Notes under the pieces: model-generated | Databases searched by the model: none | What the model was told of the DNA's origin: nothing | The model's input: the letters and a program-made list of their open reading frames with translations, nothing else | Origin: Congregibacter litoralis KT71 | GTDB lineage: Bacteria; Pseudomonadota; Gammaproteobacteria; Pseudomonadales; Halieaceae | Assembly (NCBI RefSeq): GCF_000153125.2 | Contig: NZ_CM002299.1 | Span: 1,422,975 to 1,486,974, forward strand | Direction: 5' to 3' | DNA: 64,000 nucleotides | Shown: positions 35,367 through 44,446 of the stretch, piece by piece | Position numbering within the stretch: the first letter of the stretch is position 1 | Layout: each line of letters starts with the position of its first letter | Position numbers and translations under genes: made by a program

Positions 35367-36679
35367 GACAGGACCTCCTCCAGGTCGACTTCGGTATTGG
35401 CTGAGACTTCGGAAAACGTTTTCCCCGATGCTTCGTGAATGGCATGGTTGCCTGTTAATGCTTCCCATCGTCGAATGGCGACATCGGCATAGCGTGGGTC
35501 CAGCTCCATGCCACGACAGACACGACCGGTTTGTTCGGCGGCGAGCAGCGTGGTACCCGACCCCAAAAACCCATCCAATACAATATCGCCAAGGTTGGAA
35601 GCATCCAGAATCGCATCGATAATCATGGCCGTCGGTTTTACGGTGGGGTGCACGGCGAGTGTTTCCTCGCGGTCGACGCTAAAGGTGTTCATGCCGGCGT
35701 AGCGCCAGACGTTAGTGCGGTAGCGACCGTTAGCACCCAGTTGCACGTTGTTGATATGTGGTTCGCTGCCTTTCTTGGCAACGGCGATGAGTTCGTGCTG
35801 TGAGCGGTAAAATGACCCCATGCCGCCGTTGGTTTTGGCCCACACGCAGAGGTTGATCAGGTGTGCATAAACGGTGTCGACGGCTTCCAGTAGTTCACGG
35901 ATGTGGCGCCAGTCCATGAAGATATAGTGGAGTGATCCGTTGCCGCACACACTCGACAAGCCGAGCAAGGACTGCCTCAAAAAGTCCGTGAACTCTTCCG
36001 GCGTCATTTCGCCAGCAGCCATCGCAAAATCGCCATGCCCGGCATCATCGCCCACCGAGATGTGGCCCTGCGTTGGGACGTTATAGGGCGGGTCAGAGAT
36101 ATGGAGCGTGGCGGTTGCACCGGACATCAGCACCGCAATTTGCTCTGGGCACAAGCTGCTACCGCACATAACCCGGTGTGAACCGGCCAACCAGACATCG
36201 CCCGGCTGAGAGATCACGATCTCTTCGGGCGCTAGTGCAGGCTCAGCAGGTTCGGGTGGAATGTTTTCGATGATGAGGAGGTTGTCGATCTCGGCGCCGC
36301 CAAAGCCGGTCACCTCAAGATCAATATCGACATCGGACTCAATCAGATAAGTCAGTTCTACTTTGAGTAGTGCTTCGTCCCAGTCACCGTCCTCCGCGAT
36401 CCGGTTGTCCGCCAGCGCGTAGGCTCGCAGTTCGGCTTCGCAAAGGTGTTCTACTAAAAGAACGGGAGCTGTGGTGATGCCTAAGCGCTTTAGCGCCTCT
36501 AGCCGTGCGGCGCCTGCGAAAACGGTGCCTTCACCATCTATGACGAGCGGCATTACGATGCCCGAGGCGCTGATCGCTTGAGTAAGCTTTTTGAGTTGTT
36601 TTTCGGGATGTTTGCGTGGATGTGCATCGCGAACGTGTAGGGACGCTATTTCCCGGTACTGCATCTGCAATTGTTTCAT
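35363..36679 (-). CDS. Phage-type ParB-domain/DNA methyltransferase fusion
   Basis: A 438-residue fusion. Residues 1-95 form a ParB/sulfiredoxin-like domain ('NRIAEDGDWDEALL' follows the core 'GTVFAGAARLEALKRLG'). Residues 160-425 form a beta-class methyltransferase, with the catalytic 'ISDPPYN' before the SAM motif 'VLDGFLGSGTTLLAAEQ' and the late motif 'CRGMELDPRYADVAIRRW'. It likely methylates adenine or N4-cytosine in phage or element DNA. GAGGAAG lies just upstream of the ATG at 36679. Such fusions are common beside terminases in prophages and gene-transfer-like elements. Confidence 0.9.
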   Translation of the reverse strand: MKQLQMQYREIASLHVRDAHPRKHPEKQLKKLTQAISASGIVMPLVIDGEGTVFAGAARLEALKRLGITTAPVLLVEHLCEAELRAYALADNRIAEDGDWDEALLKVELTYLIESDVDIDLEVTGFGGAEIDNLLIIENIPPEPAEPALAPEEIVISQPGDVWLAGSHRVMCGSSLCPEQIAVLMSGATATLHISDPPYNVPTQGHISVGDDAGHGDFAMAAGEMTPEEFTDFLRQSLLGLSSVCGNGSLHYIFMDWRHIRELLEAVDTVYAHLINLCVWAKTNGGMGSFYRSQHELIAVAKKGSEPHINNVQLGANGRYRTNVWRYAGMNTFSVDREETLAVHPTVKPTAMIIDAILDASNLGDIVLDGFLGSGTTLLAAEQTGRVCRGMELDPRYADVAIRRWEALTGNHAIHEASGKTFSEVSANTEVDLEEVLS

Positions 36680-37044
36680 GTACTTCCTCGAAGCTGCGCG
36701 TGACTCTGTCCAATCAAGGACGGGCCAACTCGCTCCTTCGAGTACTGCGGCGCCTAAGGGAGGGCGCAGCTACTGTTTAGTTAGTTTAGAAAAAATGCTG
36801 AGACGAGGCTGCGAGCCGTTATCTCAGTGGGTGTCGTTGCGACATAAGGCCGGAATGTAGACCTCTGCGAACCTCCGTACCAGGTTTTTTTTGCGCGGAA
36901 ACGAAAAAAAAATGAAGAGCCGTTTGATTGTCAAATACGCATTCCCTGTTCTAACAAATAACAGGGAATTTTTTTGATACGGGTAGAGTCCGTGGTTGGG
37001 TATTACGCTCCGTGGGGTTCTTTATTCGGCGTATTGGACGACTG
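36680..37044. other. Gap between the packaging unit and the recombinase
   Basis: These 365 bases should hold the promoter of the methyltransferase-DUF5681-terL operon. They also hold one strong hairpin (listed separately) and A/T tracts near 36887-36912. No protein or RNA gene is recognised. Because it lies just beyond the recombinase 3' end, it could also hold part of an attachment site. Confidence 0.45.
36941..36975 (+). terminator. Strong hairpin with T run downstream of the recombinase gene
   Basis: A perfect 10-bp stem ATTCCCTGTT/AACAGGGAAT with a 9-base loop, followed by seven T residues on the plus strand. It is shaped like a rho-independent terminator for rightward transcription, but no rightward gene precedes it. 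On the minus strand, where the recombinase ends 70 bases away, no T run follows. It may insulate the region or be part of a recombination site. Confidence 0.55.
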
Positions 37045-38772
37045 CTATCCGATGCCAAACAACGCCCGCTGCTCTTTCCAAATCATCGGGAAACCTTGCT
37101 TGAGCTTTTCTAAGGTAAGTGTCTCGGGTATATCACCATCCGCGATACGGTCAATGATATCGGGTGCTAAAAAGGCCAGTTGACGGATTCGGTAGACTTG
37201 CCGCCGGTTCAGACCGTCACGCTTGACCAAGGCATCAATGGAACTGACGCGGCCCGTGATGAGCTCCTCGTTCCAACGCATCGCGTCTAATACGTTGCGT
37301 TGCAGCGCCATCACGGAACGCGGATGTGCTTTGACAGGCGTTTTTGGATTGTTGCCAATGATCAGCCTTTTGCCGATGCCACTACGGCGCAAGCTGACGG
37401 GGGTTTTCAGGGTGATGTCACTGGATTCATGCTCTGACTTGCCTGAGTTATCGCTGGGGTACGGTTTCTTGTTGAGCAGTAAGTTGCATAAGCCGAGTGC
37501 GTTCATCGTGAGCGTGAGATGCTTTTCGGCAACGATAACGCTAGCGCTGACTGCATCAAGTACCTTCGTCTTATCGGTCGTCGCGTAGCTGGGCCATTCA
37601 GTGGCGATCGATCCCGCTCGCGATAGTAGACGCTCTATATCAGGCGCTTGGTTGATGTGGGGGCTCGCGTGAGCCAGAAGTTGTTCGTCATTCTCTAGTA
37701 GATCGATGAGTAGTCTTTCTACCGCGGAATCGAGTTCACCGGCGGGTATGCGTGTGACACCATCAACGCCAGCATCCTTAAACTGCAGTAGCGCTTGATT
37801 GATGTAGTAGCTGTAACGTCTGGCTTTTTTTTGTGTGTACGTTGGCGACAAACGGTTGCCTTCGGTATCCCAAACCCGGCCAGCGAGTAAGCTGGGGTGC
37901 TTCGCATTGTGCCCTTGCTGGTGCTGTGCGCGGTTTTTGGTGAGTCGAGCCTGCACTGCGCGCCACACATCGGGGTCAACAATCGCCTGGTGATCTGCCT
38001 CGTAGAGTCTGCCGTCGTGATGCAGCTTGCCGATGTAGAGGGGGCTTTTTAGCAGCGCATACAGGTTGCCACGCGAGAACGGCTTGTCACCGTCGATTTT
38101 GTGATGCGCGGGTCTAGGTTTGCTTTTGTAGCCGTCAGCATCGAGTTCTGCTTTGAGTCTCCGTACGCACCCGACCGCGAGGTAACGATTGAAAATGTGG
38201 CGAACGGTGTGGGCTTCGTTTTCGTTGATATGAAGTTGCCGTTCAGCGAGGTCGTATCCCAAAGGCACACGGCCTCCCATCCACATACCTCTTTTCTTGG
38301 AGGCTGCGATTTTGTCGCGTATACGCTCGCCCGTTACTTCGCGCTCAAATTGCGCGAAAGAGAGCAGCACATTAAGCGTAAGGCGCCCCATAGACGTGGA
38401 CGTATTGAAATGCTGCGTAATCGAGACGAACGAGACGTCGTGCTCATCGAAAAGCTCAACCAGCCTGACAAAGTCCGCGAGTGAGCGTGACAGCCGATCA
38501 AGCTTATATACAACGATTACATCGATCTTTCGTTCGCGGACCAACTCGAGCAATTGGGTGAGGGCAGGGCGGGTGACGTTGCCCCCAGAGAAGCCGCCGT
38601 CATCGAAGGGCTGTGAGAGCGCCTTCCACCCTTCATGCGCCTGACTGGCGACGTAAGCCTCGCAGGCCTCGCGTTGGGCGTCTAAAGAATTGAAGCTTTG
38701 ATCGAGGCCTTCTTCAGAGCTTTTTCGGGTGTAGATTGCGCAGCGGACTTGTTTGGCATTACTGCTTGTCAC
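37045..38772 (-). CDS. Large serine recombinase
   Basis: A 575-residue site-specific recombinase. The catalytic domain at residues 1-150 has the serine in 'AIYTRKSSEEGLDQSFNSL', 'DGGFSGGNVTRPAL', 'VVYKLDRLSRSLADF' and 'SFAQFEREVTGERIRDK'. A recombinase domain follows ('GRVPLGYDLAERQLHINENE'), then a zinc-ribbon-like region without a clear four-Cys set, and a C-terminal helical part with a helix-turn-helix-like 'RDGLNRRQVYRIRQLAFLAP'. It could insert or excise the adjoining phage-like cassette. The gene overlaps the DUF2924 gene by 14 bases, a common pairing. Confidence 0.93.
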   Translation of the reverse strand: MTSSNAKQVRCAIYTRKSSEEGLDQSFNSLDAQREACEAYVASQAHEGWKALSQPFDDGGFSGGNVTRPALTQLLELVRERKIDVIVVYKLDRLSRSLADFVRLVELFDEHDVSFVSITQHFNTSTSMGRLTLNVLLSFAQFEREVTGERIRDKIAASKKRGMWMGGRVPLGYDLAERQLHINENEAHTVRHIFNRYLAVGCVRRLKAELDADGYKSKPRPAHHKIDGDKPFSRGNLYALLKSPLYIGKLHHDGRLYEADHQAIVDPDVWRAVQARLTKNRAQHQQGHNAKHPSLLAGRVWDTEGNRLSPTYTQKKARRYSYYINQALLQFKDAGVDGVTRIPAGELDSAVERLLIDLLENDEQLLAHASPHINQAPDIERLLSRAGSIATEWPSYATTDKTKVLDAVSASVIVAEKHLTLTMNALGLCNLLLNKKPYPSDNSGKSEHESSDITLKTPVSLRRSGIGKRLIIGNNPKTPVKAHPRSVMALQRNVLDAMRWNEELITGRVSSIDALVKRDGLNRRQVYRIRQLAFLAPDIIDRIADGDIPETLTLEKLKQGFPMIWKEQRALFGIG

Positions 38773-39229
38773 GATTCTTCTGGGTCAGCCCAAAAAACCG
38801 CGGGCCGGACCAGCGGGTACCGGTAATCAATGTCGCGACTTCCGTTAAGCTTCGATAATGTTTTCCATCGTACGCGTATTGTCCATCTATAAAGATCACG
38901 TCGTAGGTTTTACCCCGCCATTCTCGCACGAAGCGCGTGCCCGATTGTATGGATTTGGCGCTCTTGTTGGTCGAGTCTTGGGCGACGACCTTTAGTTTCT
39001 TGATCAATTTTGCCCGAAGCTTATGGTGATCGTGCCCTGCCTTTGTGGCCTGTTCCGCCCAGGTGACGTTTTGGAGGGCTAACTCTAAGCTCATGCGCTT
39101 AGTAGGCGAATTTTTGTAGAGAGTTGCGTACGCGCTTAAAACTTCGCGTCTATCGGTTCTCAAAGTAGGCTTCGGAGTATCCTGTTTGTTTATTGCTGCC
39201 ACGGTGCTATTGATCCATGCTCTGGGCAC
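38759..39229 (-). CDS. DUF2924 protein, recombinase partner
   Basis: A 156-residue protein with the DUF2924 signature in its second half: 'SGTRFVREWRGKTYDVIFID', then 'YDGKHYRSLTEVATLITGTR' and 'WSGPRFFGL'. Genes of this family nearly always lie directly before a large serine recombinase, as here with a 14-base overlap, so it is probably an accessory or directionality factor, though its function is not established. The N-terminal half is basic and helical. No upstream gene is in the same operon. Confidence 0.85.
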   Translation of the reverse strand: MPRAWINSTVAAINKQDTPKPTLRTDRREVLSAYATLYKNSPTKRMSLELALQNVTWAEQATKAGHDHHKLRAKLIKKLKVVAQDSTNKSAKSIQSGTRFVREWRGKTYDVIFIDGQYAYDGKHYRSLTEVATLITGTRWSGPRFFGLTQKNRDKQ

Positions 39230-39250
39230 CGAATCAACTCTAGGATACAG

Positions 39251-39400
39251 GCCGTTGTCCGGCGCTTTTTAGACACACCAGAAGCGATCATTGAGGGTCA
39301 CTACGCGAACTGGTTGGAATCGCCACTAACTGCTGCGCCTGGCAGTCCGATGGAGTATCTTTGTGATAAGGCCGCAAGGCTCAAAGCTAGCAATCGATAG
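39251..39400 (+). pseudogene. Possible 3' gene fragment without a start
   Basis: A plus-strand frame of about 50 codons with no start codon ends in TAG at 39398-39400. It reads 'VVRRFLDTPEAIIEGHYANW' then 'PGSPMEYLCDKAARLKASNR', a helix-rich and protein-like composition. It may be the tail of a gene cut off when the recombinase cassette arrived. I recognise no family with certainty. Chance is a real alternative at this length. Confidence 0.3.
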
Positions 39401-39463
39401 CCCCAAAGACTGGGACGCTCAAACACGTAACGGTAGGATTTCAATCCTTAAAAGCGCTGCTGC

Positions 39464-40030
39464 TTAACTTCCACCGCCTTCTTGTCTTTCCGTTGGCAAC
39501 TCGCCAGCTGTTAAATCGCCACTAGGGCAACCGAGTAATGGGTATCCAGAGTACTCATCGCACTTTTGCGGGTCGGCGAGGAATCGCAGAGCTGGCTGGT
39601 TCGGATCGGCGACATCGATGTGGAGACCGTTGAGCAAAAGGATGTCTTCAAAAGGTACGCTTGTGTTCCCCGCACGACCAAACCAAATCAACCCATCGGT
39701 CTCGTTCGCACTGTTTGTACCCTTGTCTCCTAAACTCATCATCGGGCCCATCGATGGTCCTTGCAAGTCAAGGTCGTTGCCGGGAAAAGGATTAATGTTG
39801 ACGGTGCCTGGATGTAGAATACGAATAGCAGTCCTTAACTCTACCTGGGCCGATAGAATCTCACCCATCTGCGCTTGAAACTGCTCCATATCGGTAGATA
39901 CATCAGAGACATCGGAGACCATCTCAGCAAACAATTCACCCCGCACGCGACTGTCAATAAAACTCATCAACAGAGCCCCAGCTACGGCTCCGGTGCAGCC
40001 CACAACTAATTGCTTTGCCCAATCAGGCAC
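39464..40030 (-). CDS. Membrane-anchored protein of unknown function
   Basis: A 188-residue protein with one N-terminal hydrophobic segment ('QLVVGCTGAVAGALLMSFI', residues 7-25) and a following short helical stretch ('VSDVSTDMEQFQAQMGEIL'). The rest is low in charge, with many Pro and Gly. Two Cys pairs near the end ('PQKCDEYSGYPLLGCPSGD') suggest a disulfide. No known domain is recognised. The composition is like a real protein, and antisense frames are poorer. It stands alone beyond the phage-like cassette. Confidence 0.5.
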   Translation of the reverse strand: MPDWAKQLVVGCTGAVAGALLMSFIDSRVRGELFAEMVSDVSDVSTDMEQFQAQMGEILSAQVELRTAIRILHPGTVNINPFPGNDLDLQGPSMGPMMSLGDKGTNSANETDGLIWFGRAGNTSVPFEDILLLNGLHIDVADPNQPALRFLADPQKCDEYSGYPLLGCPSGDLTAGELPTERQEGGGS

Positions 40031-40221
40031 CAGCTACGCCCGCGATCGCAGAATTCTCTTTACTATTTCTTGGCATTGACCTCGCCTCGTTTAAACCCAC
40101 AAGGCTACTGAAAAATCTATAGGGATGCTGAGCTTTTCTAGCGCAATCATTCGACTCTTCCGCGTACCGTGGACTTTTTGATTATGTTAGTCGAACGCTT
40201 AAAAGTCATGTCGACTTAGTA

Positions 40222-40538
40222 TTGGCCTTTCGAACTGTTGCGATCATCATCGCCGTTACGGTATTACTTGCGTCCAGCGGCCTGTATTCTTTGCCAATCA
40301 CAGAGCGGCCCGCACATTCGGATGGTGTGCAGCAATGCTCACTGAGCCAAATCACAGGTCCAGCGGTCCCATATCCGCAGAAAATATCTCGCAAATTGCG
40401 AAGAACTTGAAGGTCTACGGCGATTGGTACTAGATTGTCTCTAGCAGCCTTTTGAAGAAGGCATACATTGCCAGTGATGTCGCGTTGACTGGCGAATTGA
40501 TCGGTCATGTGGTCGCCGCTAAATCATTCATTGAGTGA
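40222..40538 (+). pseudogene. Probable decayed small exported or membrane protein gene
   Basis: The frame from about 40222 starts with a membrane or signal segment ('AFRTVAIIIAVTVLLASSG'). Near 40370 the sensible reading shifts by one frame to 'ISAENISQIAKNLKVYGDWY', meets a TAG, and goes on as 'LLKKAYIASDVALTGELIGH' to a stop at 40538. One frameshift and one stop would explain this as a dead gene. No homologue is recognised, so the call rests on reading-frame quality only. Confidence 0.35.
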
Positions 40539-41578
40539 GTCTTCTGTTTTTTCAGTCGGCTCATTTCGGCGGCACGCGCCCTCTGAAGCCGCTTTACTTC
40601 GGATCGAAAATTTTCAATTCGGCGAGCCATTTTTCGAGCAGCATTGCCGCCCCGCATTCAAGAGAAGTCGCGTGGCGGCCCAACGGACAAGCCAACGCTT
40701 TCGTTTGTGATGTCTATCTTTCCCGCGTCTTTAACGGATGGCCGCTGACTGACGGTTTTTCTACCGTTTTCGTCGACACATTCAAAATGGTCGGTGCGAG
40801 CGACTGAGGTCCACGTGCCAGCAGCGCCCGCTACAACATTTTGAATCAGATCATGCCTATACGATCAATATCAGTCAGGACTGGGACTTTGCTTTCAGTC
40901 CAAGCGAAAGCCATCGCGATCTAAACACCCACGGGTCGGAGTGTCCTTAAATCATTCGGAGGGAGAAGTCACGTTTGCGGGCGCCGTAAGCGGAGGAAGC
41001 GTCTCCACAACTGTCTCTTACGACAACACCAAGACCGTTCTTGTGCTCTCCGTGTTCTTCCCGGCACCTGCTTACAGTGGGACGAACTTCGATTACATCT
41101 GCAACTGCCACGTGAACGATGACACATCATCAACGGTCTCTGCGTCAGAAGTTCCCGCTACGGCGACCTTGGGTAGCCACAAAGGGATCTACCCGTAACG
41201 TAGTGGTGGTGCGACCTGGCTAGATCTTGGCATCAACTTTGATTCTGTCATCAAGCATGATCGCATTTGACAGACGGTACTAAACAACCAAGACATTTAG
41301 ACCTCAAATCTCCCCAGTTTTATCCCAATACTTGCACTAGCGGGCTACTCTCTAGCCCTAACTCTCAAGGCTATGCCCCCTGAGCCTGATGGATTCCCTT
41401 GAAATCCCACCTCAGCAGGTTCAAATACTGCGGCTATGTATTTGAATTTGACTCGCTAGAAGGTCACCATTCTCAACCAGTATCGCTAGACGCCCGTTAG
41501 AGCCTGGCATGCCTAGCTTTTCCCGGGAACTGAAACTTGTTCGCAAATCTCTAGACAATCTGCGGTTCGGTAGCAACG
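40539..41578. other. Long region without a clear gene
   Basis: About 1 kb with only short frames. Two rightward frames of 85-90 codons exist (40535-40807, and 40941-41198 from a GTG, Ser/Thr-rich). Neither has a ribosome site or family resemblance. No tRNA, terminator hairpin or CRISPR-like repeat is seen. The stretch looks like decayed coding DNA. Confidence 0.4.
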
Positions 41579-42634
41579 CTAATAGCTATCAGTGCCAGTG
41601 GGTATCGAAAAGATAATTTCTCGAGAGGGAAACGATCGGGTGGCGCGGCCCACTTCAACACCGTCACCAGCGACGTCATCATCACCTTCACCTTCACCTT
41701 CACCTTCACCTTCACCTTCACCTTCACCTTCACCTGCTCCGTCGCCACCACCGTCGCCTGAGCTGTCGCCTACACCGTTGCCATCACCATCGCCCGCGCC
41801 GTCGGCATCACCGTCACCGTCACCTGCGCCGTCACCAGTCGTAGATGGGTCCTGTGCTGTATCGTTCACCGGGATGCTTACTCCGATACCCTTAAGGTCG
41901 GTAAGAAAGCGCTCAAGTTCTCGTGCTCCAGGGTTGTCAGCTCTCGAAATGGACTCCGCTGCAACTTCAAAACCGGTAATCGCCGTGCATGATGCGTGAT
42001 ACTGAAGTGAATCAGAAATTGCCCGATTTATTGTGTAGGTCTGTAAGAGTTGCGTTCGTTTTTCATCAATTGCAGCGAGTTGTTCGTTACGTCGACTGTT
42101 TATGCCCGCCGTGATTACCTCAATCGCTAAATTTGCAAAATACGCTTGCTGTACCTCGGCGCCTATACCTGAGCTCACCGCACCAGCTGCGGCGAGAGCA
42201 GATGCTGTTTGCCCGTGAGTAACCACTGCCGCTGCGCCGGAAAACAATGTAGCGAGGCTACCCCAAAAAACATCTGCATCAGCTTTCATCGAGTAGAGAA
42301 GCCCAAAGTACTCTCCACATTTTTGGTTCGAAGCTGCGATCAATGTGTCTTGTATTTCGTTCCTGGTGCGCTTTGTCGCGGCTTTGAAATTTGTTGTGTT
42401 CAAGGTGCAAGAGTCTTTGGTCGAGGATGTGACTAGGTCGTGTGCGCTTAAAAGGCCGCACATGTCGATCGTGGAGAACGAAGCAGATGAGCCCGTAAGC
42501 ATAGGGTTGAATGCTCTAGTTTCTTTTACCAAGCCTCCTGCGCCCGAAATCGTCGTTTCGTTAGGTGTCCGACTTGTGACATTTGAGCAGGCAGATGTGG
42601 TTGCTAAGAGTACAATTATTAGGATTCTGTTCAC
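41579..42634 (-). CDS. Probable lipoprotein with a long Gly-Asp/Gly-Glu repeat tail
   Basis: A 351-residue protein with an N-terminal lipoprotein-type signal (MNRILIIVLLATTSAC, Cys 16). A mostly helical central domain follows at about residues 60-235 ('YAIEVITAGINSRRNEQLAA'-like, with 'AAIDEKRTQLLQTYTINRAI'). Then come about 65 residues of Gly-Asp/Gly-Glu/Gly-Asn repeats, and a short tail. The repeat is encoded by a perfect 6-base tandem tract at 41682-41735 plus older, diverged units. The acidic repeat could bind calcium or simply act as a spacer. It ends about 250 bases before the start of a dead IS3 copy on the other side. Confidence 0.65.
   Translation of the reverse strand: MNRILIIVLLATTSACSNVTSRTPNETTISGAGGLVKETRAFNPMLTGSSASFSTIDMCGLLSAHDLVTSSTKDSCTLNTTNFKAATKRTRNEIQDTLIAASNQKCGEYFGLLYSMKADADVFWGSLATLFSGAAAVVTHGQTASALAAAGAVSSGIGAEVQQAYFANLAIEVITAGINSRRNEQLAAIDEKRTQLLQTYTINRAISDSLQYHASCTAITGFEVAAESISRADNPGARELERFLTDLKGIGVSIPVNDTAQDPSTTGDGAGDGDGDADGAGDGDGNGVGDSSGDGGGDGAGEGEGEGEGEGEGEGEGDDDVAGDGVEVGRATRSFPSREIIFSIPTGTDSY
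41682..41735. repeat. Perfect hexanucleotide tandem tract (TCACCT, about nine units)
   Basis: Nine consecutive TCACCT units on the plus strand encode a (Gly-Glu) run in the lipoprotein on the minus strand. Diverged units continue to about 41840. Because the unit is 6 bases, changes in number keep the frame and only alter the length of the acidic tail. Confidence 0.9.
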
Positions 42635-42912
42635 GCTTTAGCTCCTGATGTGCATATTGATTTCAACTATGCACAAATACTGCCAGTAAAGTCGCAAGCT
42701 TGCTATCGCGGGGCGTTTCTGACGCAACATCGGTCTAGCGCCTCAGGTGGTGTCCCAATCCGCTTGCCTCGGCACTGTGGAATCAGTGTATTTCGCGATG
42801 GGACTTTGAACGATTGGAACAAGCGGGTTCGTAAAAACCCATGCATTACTGCGCGTTCGAGGAATGAGCACAACTGGCTCTTAGCCAGTTACGTCCCGTC
42901 CGTAAGCCTTAG

Positions 42913-43441
42913 CGTCGACCGCGTCGTGAGTTACGCAATCGGCAACTCAAGGGCGAGCTGGAGCGCATCTTCGCTCAGAGCGATGAAGTCTACGATGTGC
43001 ACAAGATCTGGAGGCGGTCGGGTCGTGAAGGGCATCATGCACCCGGTTGTGGCTTTACAATGTTTCATATGTGAGCTAGGGGTGAATGGCGTGCGCCGTG
43101 GTGGGTCTTGGAAAGCGACGGAGCCTTATTTGACAGCTGTCACGCCGCAGGATCGTGTGTCCAAATAGTTTGCGGCTGATTCGACCAAGCGAGCGTTGGG
43201 TTGCAGATTTCAGCTATGTGCCGAATTGGAGAGGCATGGGCTTCGTTGGTTTCATTCTCGATACTTGTGCACGCCACCTGATCGGCTTGCGCGTCTCGAC
43301 GAACATGCGAACAGGGTTGGTGCTCACGACTTTGGATCGGGCGATCTGTGCCAGAGGAGCACCGAACGGCGTGGTGCATGGTGAAGAAATGGGTAGTCAT
43401 TACGTAGGGAAACTCAGATTTGGAAACCGTGATCGGCGATA
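42913..43441 (+). pseudogene. Decayed IS3-family OrfB transposase
   Basis: Fragments of an IS3-type transposase in several frames are seen: 'RELRNRQLKGELERIFAQSD' with 'VYDVHKIWRRSGREG', then 'CELGVNGVRRGGSWKA', then 'ERWVADFSYVPNWRGMGFV' with 'GFILDTCARHLIGLRVS' and 'VVHGEEMGSHYVGKL'. At least two frameshifts separate them, the second DDE aspartate region is corrupted ('HGEEMGSHY' for HSDRGSQY), and the 3' part is missing. An IS5-family copy follows directly and may have cut it. Confidence 0.75.
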
Positions 43442-43466
43442 GTACTACCGAGCATGGGATGAGTGG

Positions 43467-44446
43467 TTGCCGCCAATGAAACAGACAACGTTCGCCGGCC
43501 TCGCGTACTCGCAGAAGAAGAAGCAGACCCGTCGCGAGAAGTTCCTGACAGAGATGAACCAGGTGATTCCCTGGGACGATCTTTGCGCGCTGATTGAGCC
43601 GCATTACCCCAAGCCGACGAAGACCCGTGGGGGGCGCGTGCCGCTGCCCCTGATGACCAAGCTTCGCATCTACTGCCTGCAACAGTTCTACGATCTGTCG
43701 GATCCCGGTGCTGAAGAAGCTCTCTACGATCGGAGTCGATGCGCCGCTTCGCCGGCATTGAACTGGGCGAAGACGCCGTCCCGGACGAGAGTACGATCCT
43801 GCAGTTTCGGCGTCTTCTGGAGCGCCACAACCTCACGGCGGCCCTATTTGAGACCATCAATCAATACCTGACAGACCGGGGTCTGCTGCTGCGGCAAGGC
43901 ACGCTGGTTGATGCCACGATCATTCACGCGCCGAGCTCCACGAAGAACAAGAAAGGCTAGCGCGATCCCGAGATGAGCCAAACCAGAAAGGGCAACCAGT
44001 GGTACTTCGGCATGAAGGCCCATATCGGTGTCGACGGTTCGAGCGGCCTGGTTCATACGGTAATCGGCACCGCCGCGAAGGTCGCCGACATCACGCAGCT
44101 CGACAACTTGCTGCATGGTGATGAACAGGTTGTTCTCGGCGATGCCGGGTACCACAAGAAAAATCGGACACTGGATTCGCCAGAGCCCGAATCAGGCCCA
44201 TACATCGTTACGCCGTACCGCAACACGAAGCACCGGCCGCGGACCGAGGAAGAGCGCGAGCTCAACCGCGAGCTCGCCAGCCTGCGCGCCAAGGTTGAAC
44301 ATCCCTTCCGCGTCGTGAAGCGGCAGTTCGGCTTCACCAAGGTGCGGTATCGCGGCCTGGCCAAGAACACGGCTCGCCTGCATGTCTTGTTCGCGCTGTC
44401 GAATCTTTGGATGGCGCGCCGGCAATTGCTGGTAGCCGCAGGATAG
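43467..44446 (+). pseudogene. IS5-family transposase, broken by frameshift and stop
   Basis: The first frame reads 'FAGLAYSQKKKQTRREKF' to 'QFYDLSDPGAEEALYD', then one base is missing near 43732. The reading continues in the next frame as 'MRRFAGIELGEDAVPDESTI' and 'TLVDATIIHAPSSTKNKKG', where TAG at 43958-43960 interrupts before 'RDPEMSQTRKGNQWYFGMKA'. The end 'VEHPFRVVKRQFGFTKVRYR' is intact. These are the DDE blocks of the IS5 family. With one deletion and one stop, the copy should be inactive. Its exact terminal repeats were not pinned down. Confidence 0.88.

Noticed and set aside
31727..36679. A full restriction-modification system formed by the C-like regulator and the ParB-methyltransferase
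   Set aside because: The methyltransferase belongs to the phage packaging operon, is 3.4 kb away and no restriction enzyme is present.
41682..41840. Possible CRISPR-like array in the repeated region
   Set aside because: The units are 6 bases in tandem with no spacers, inside a coding frame.
41592..41999. A Pro/Ser-rich frame opposite the lipoprotein repeat
   Set aside because: It only reflects the hexanucleotide repeat read on the other strand; the lipoprotein has a signal sequence and a longer frame.
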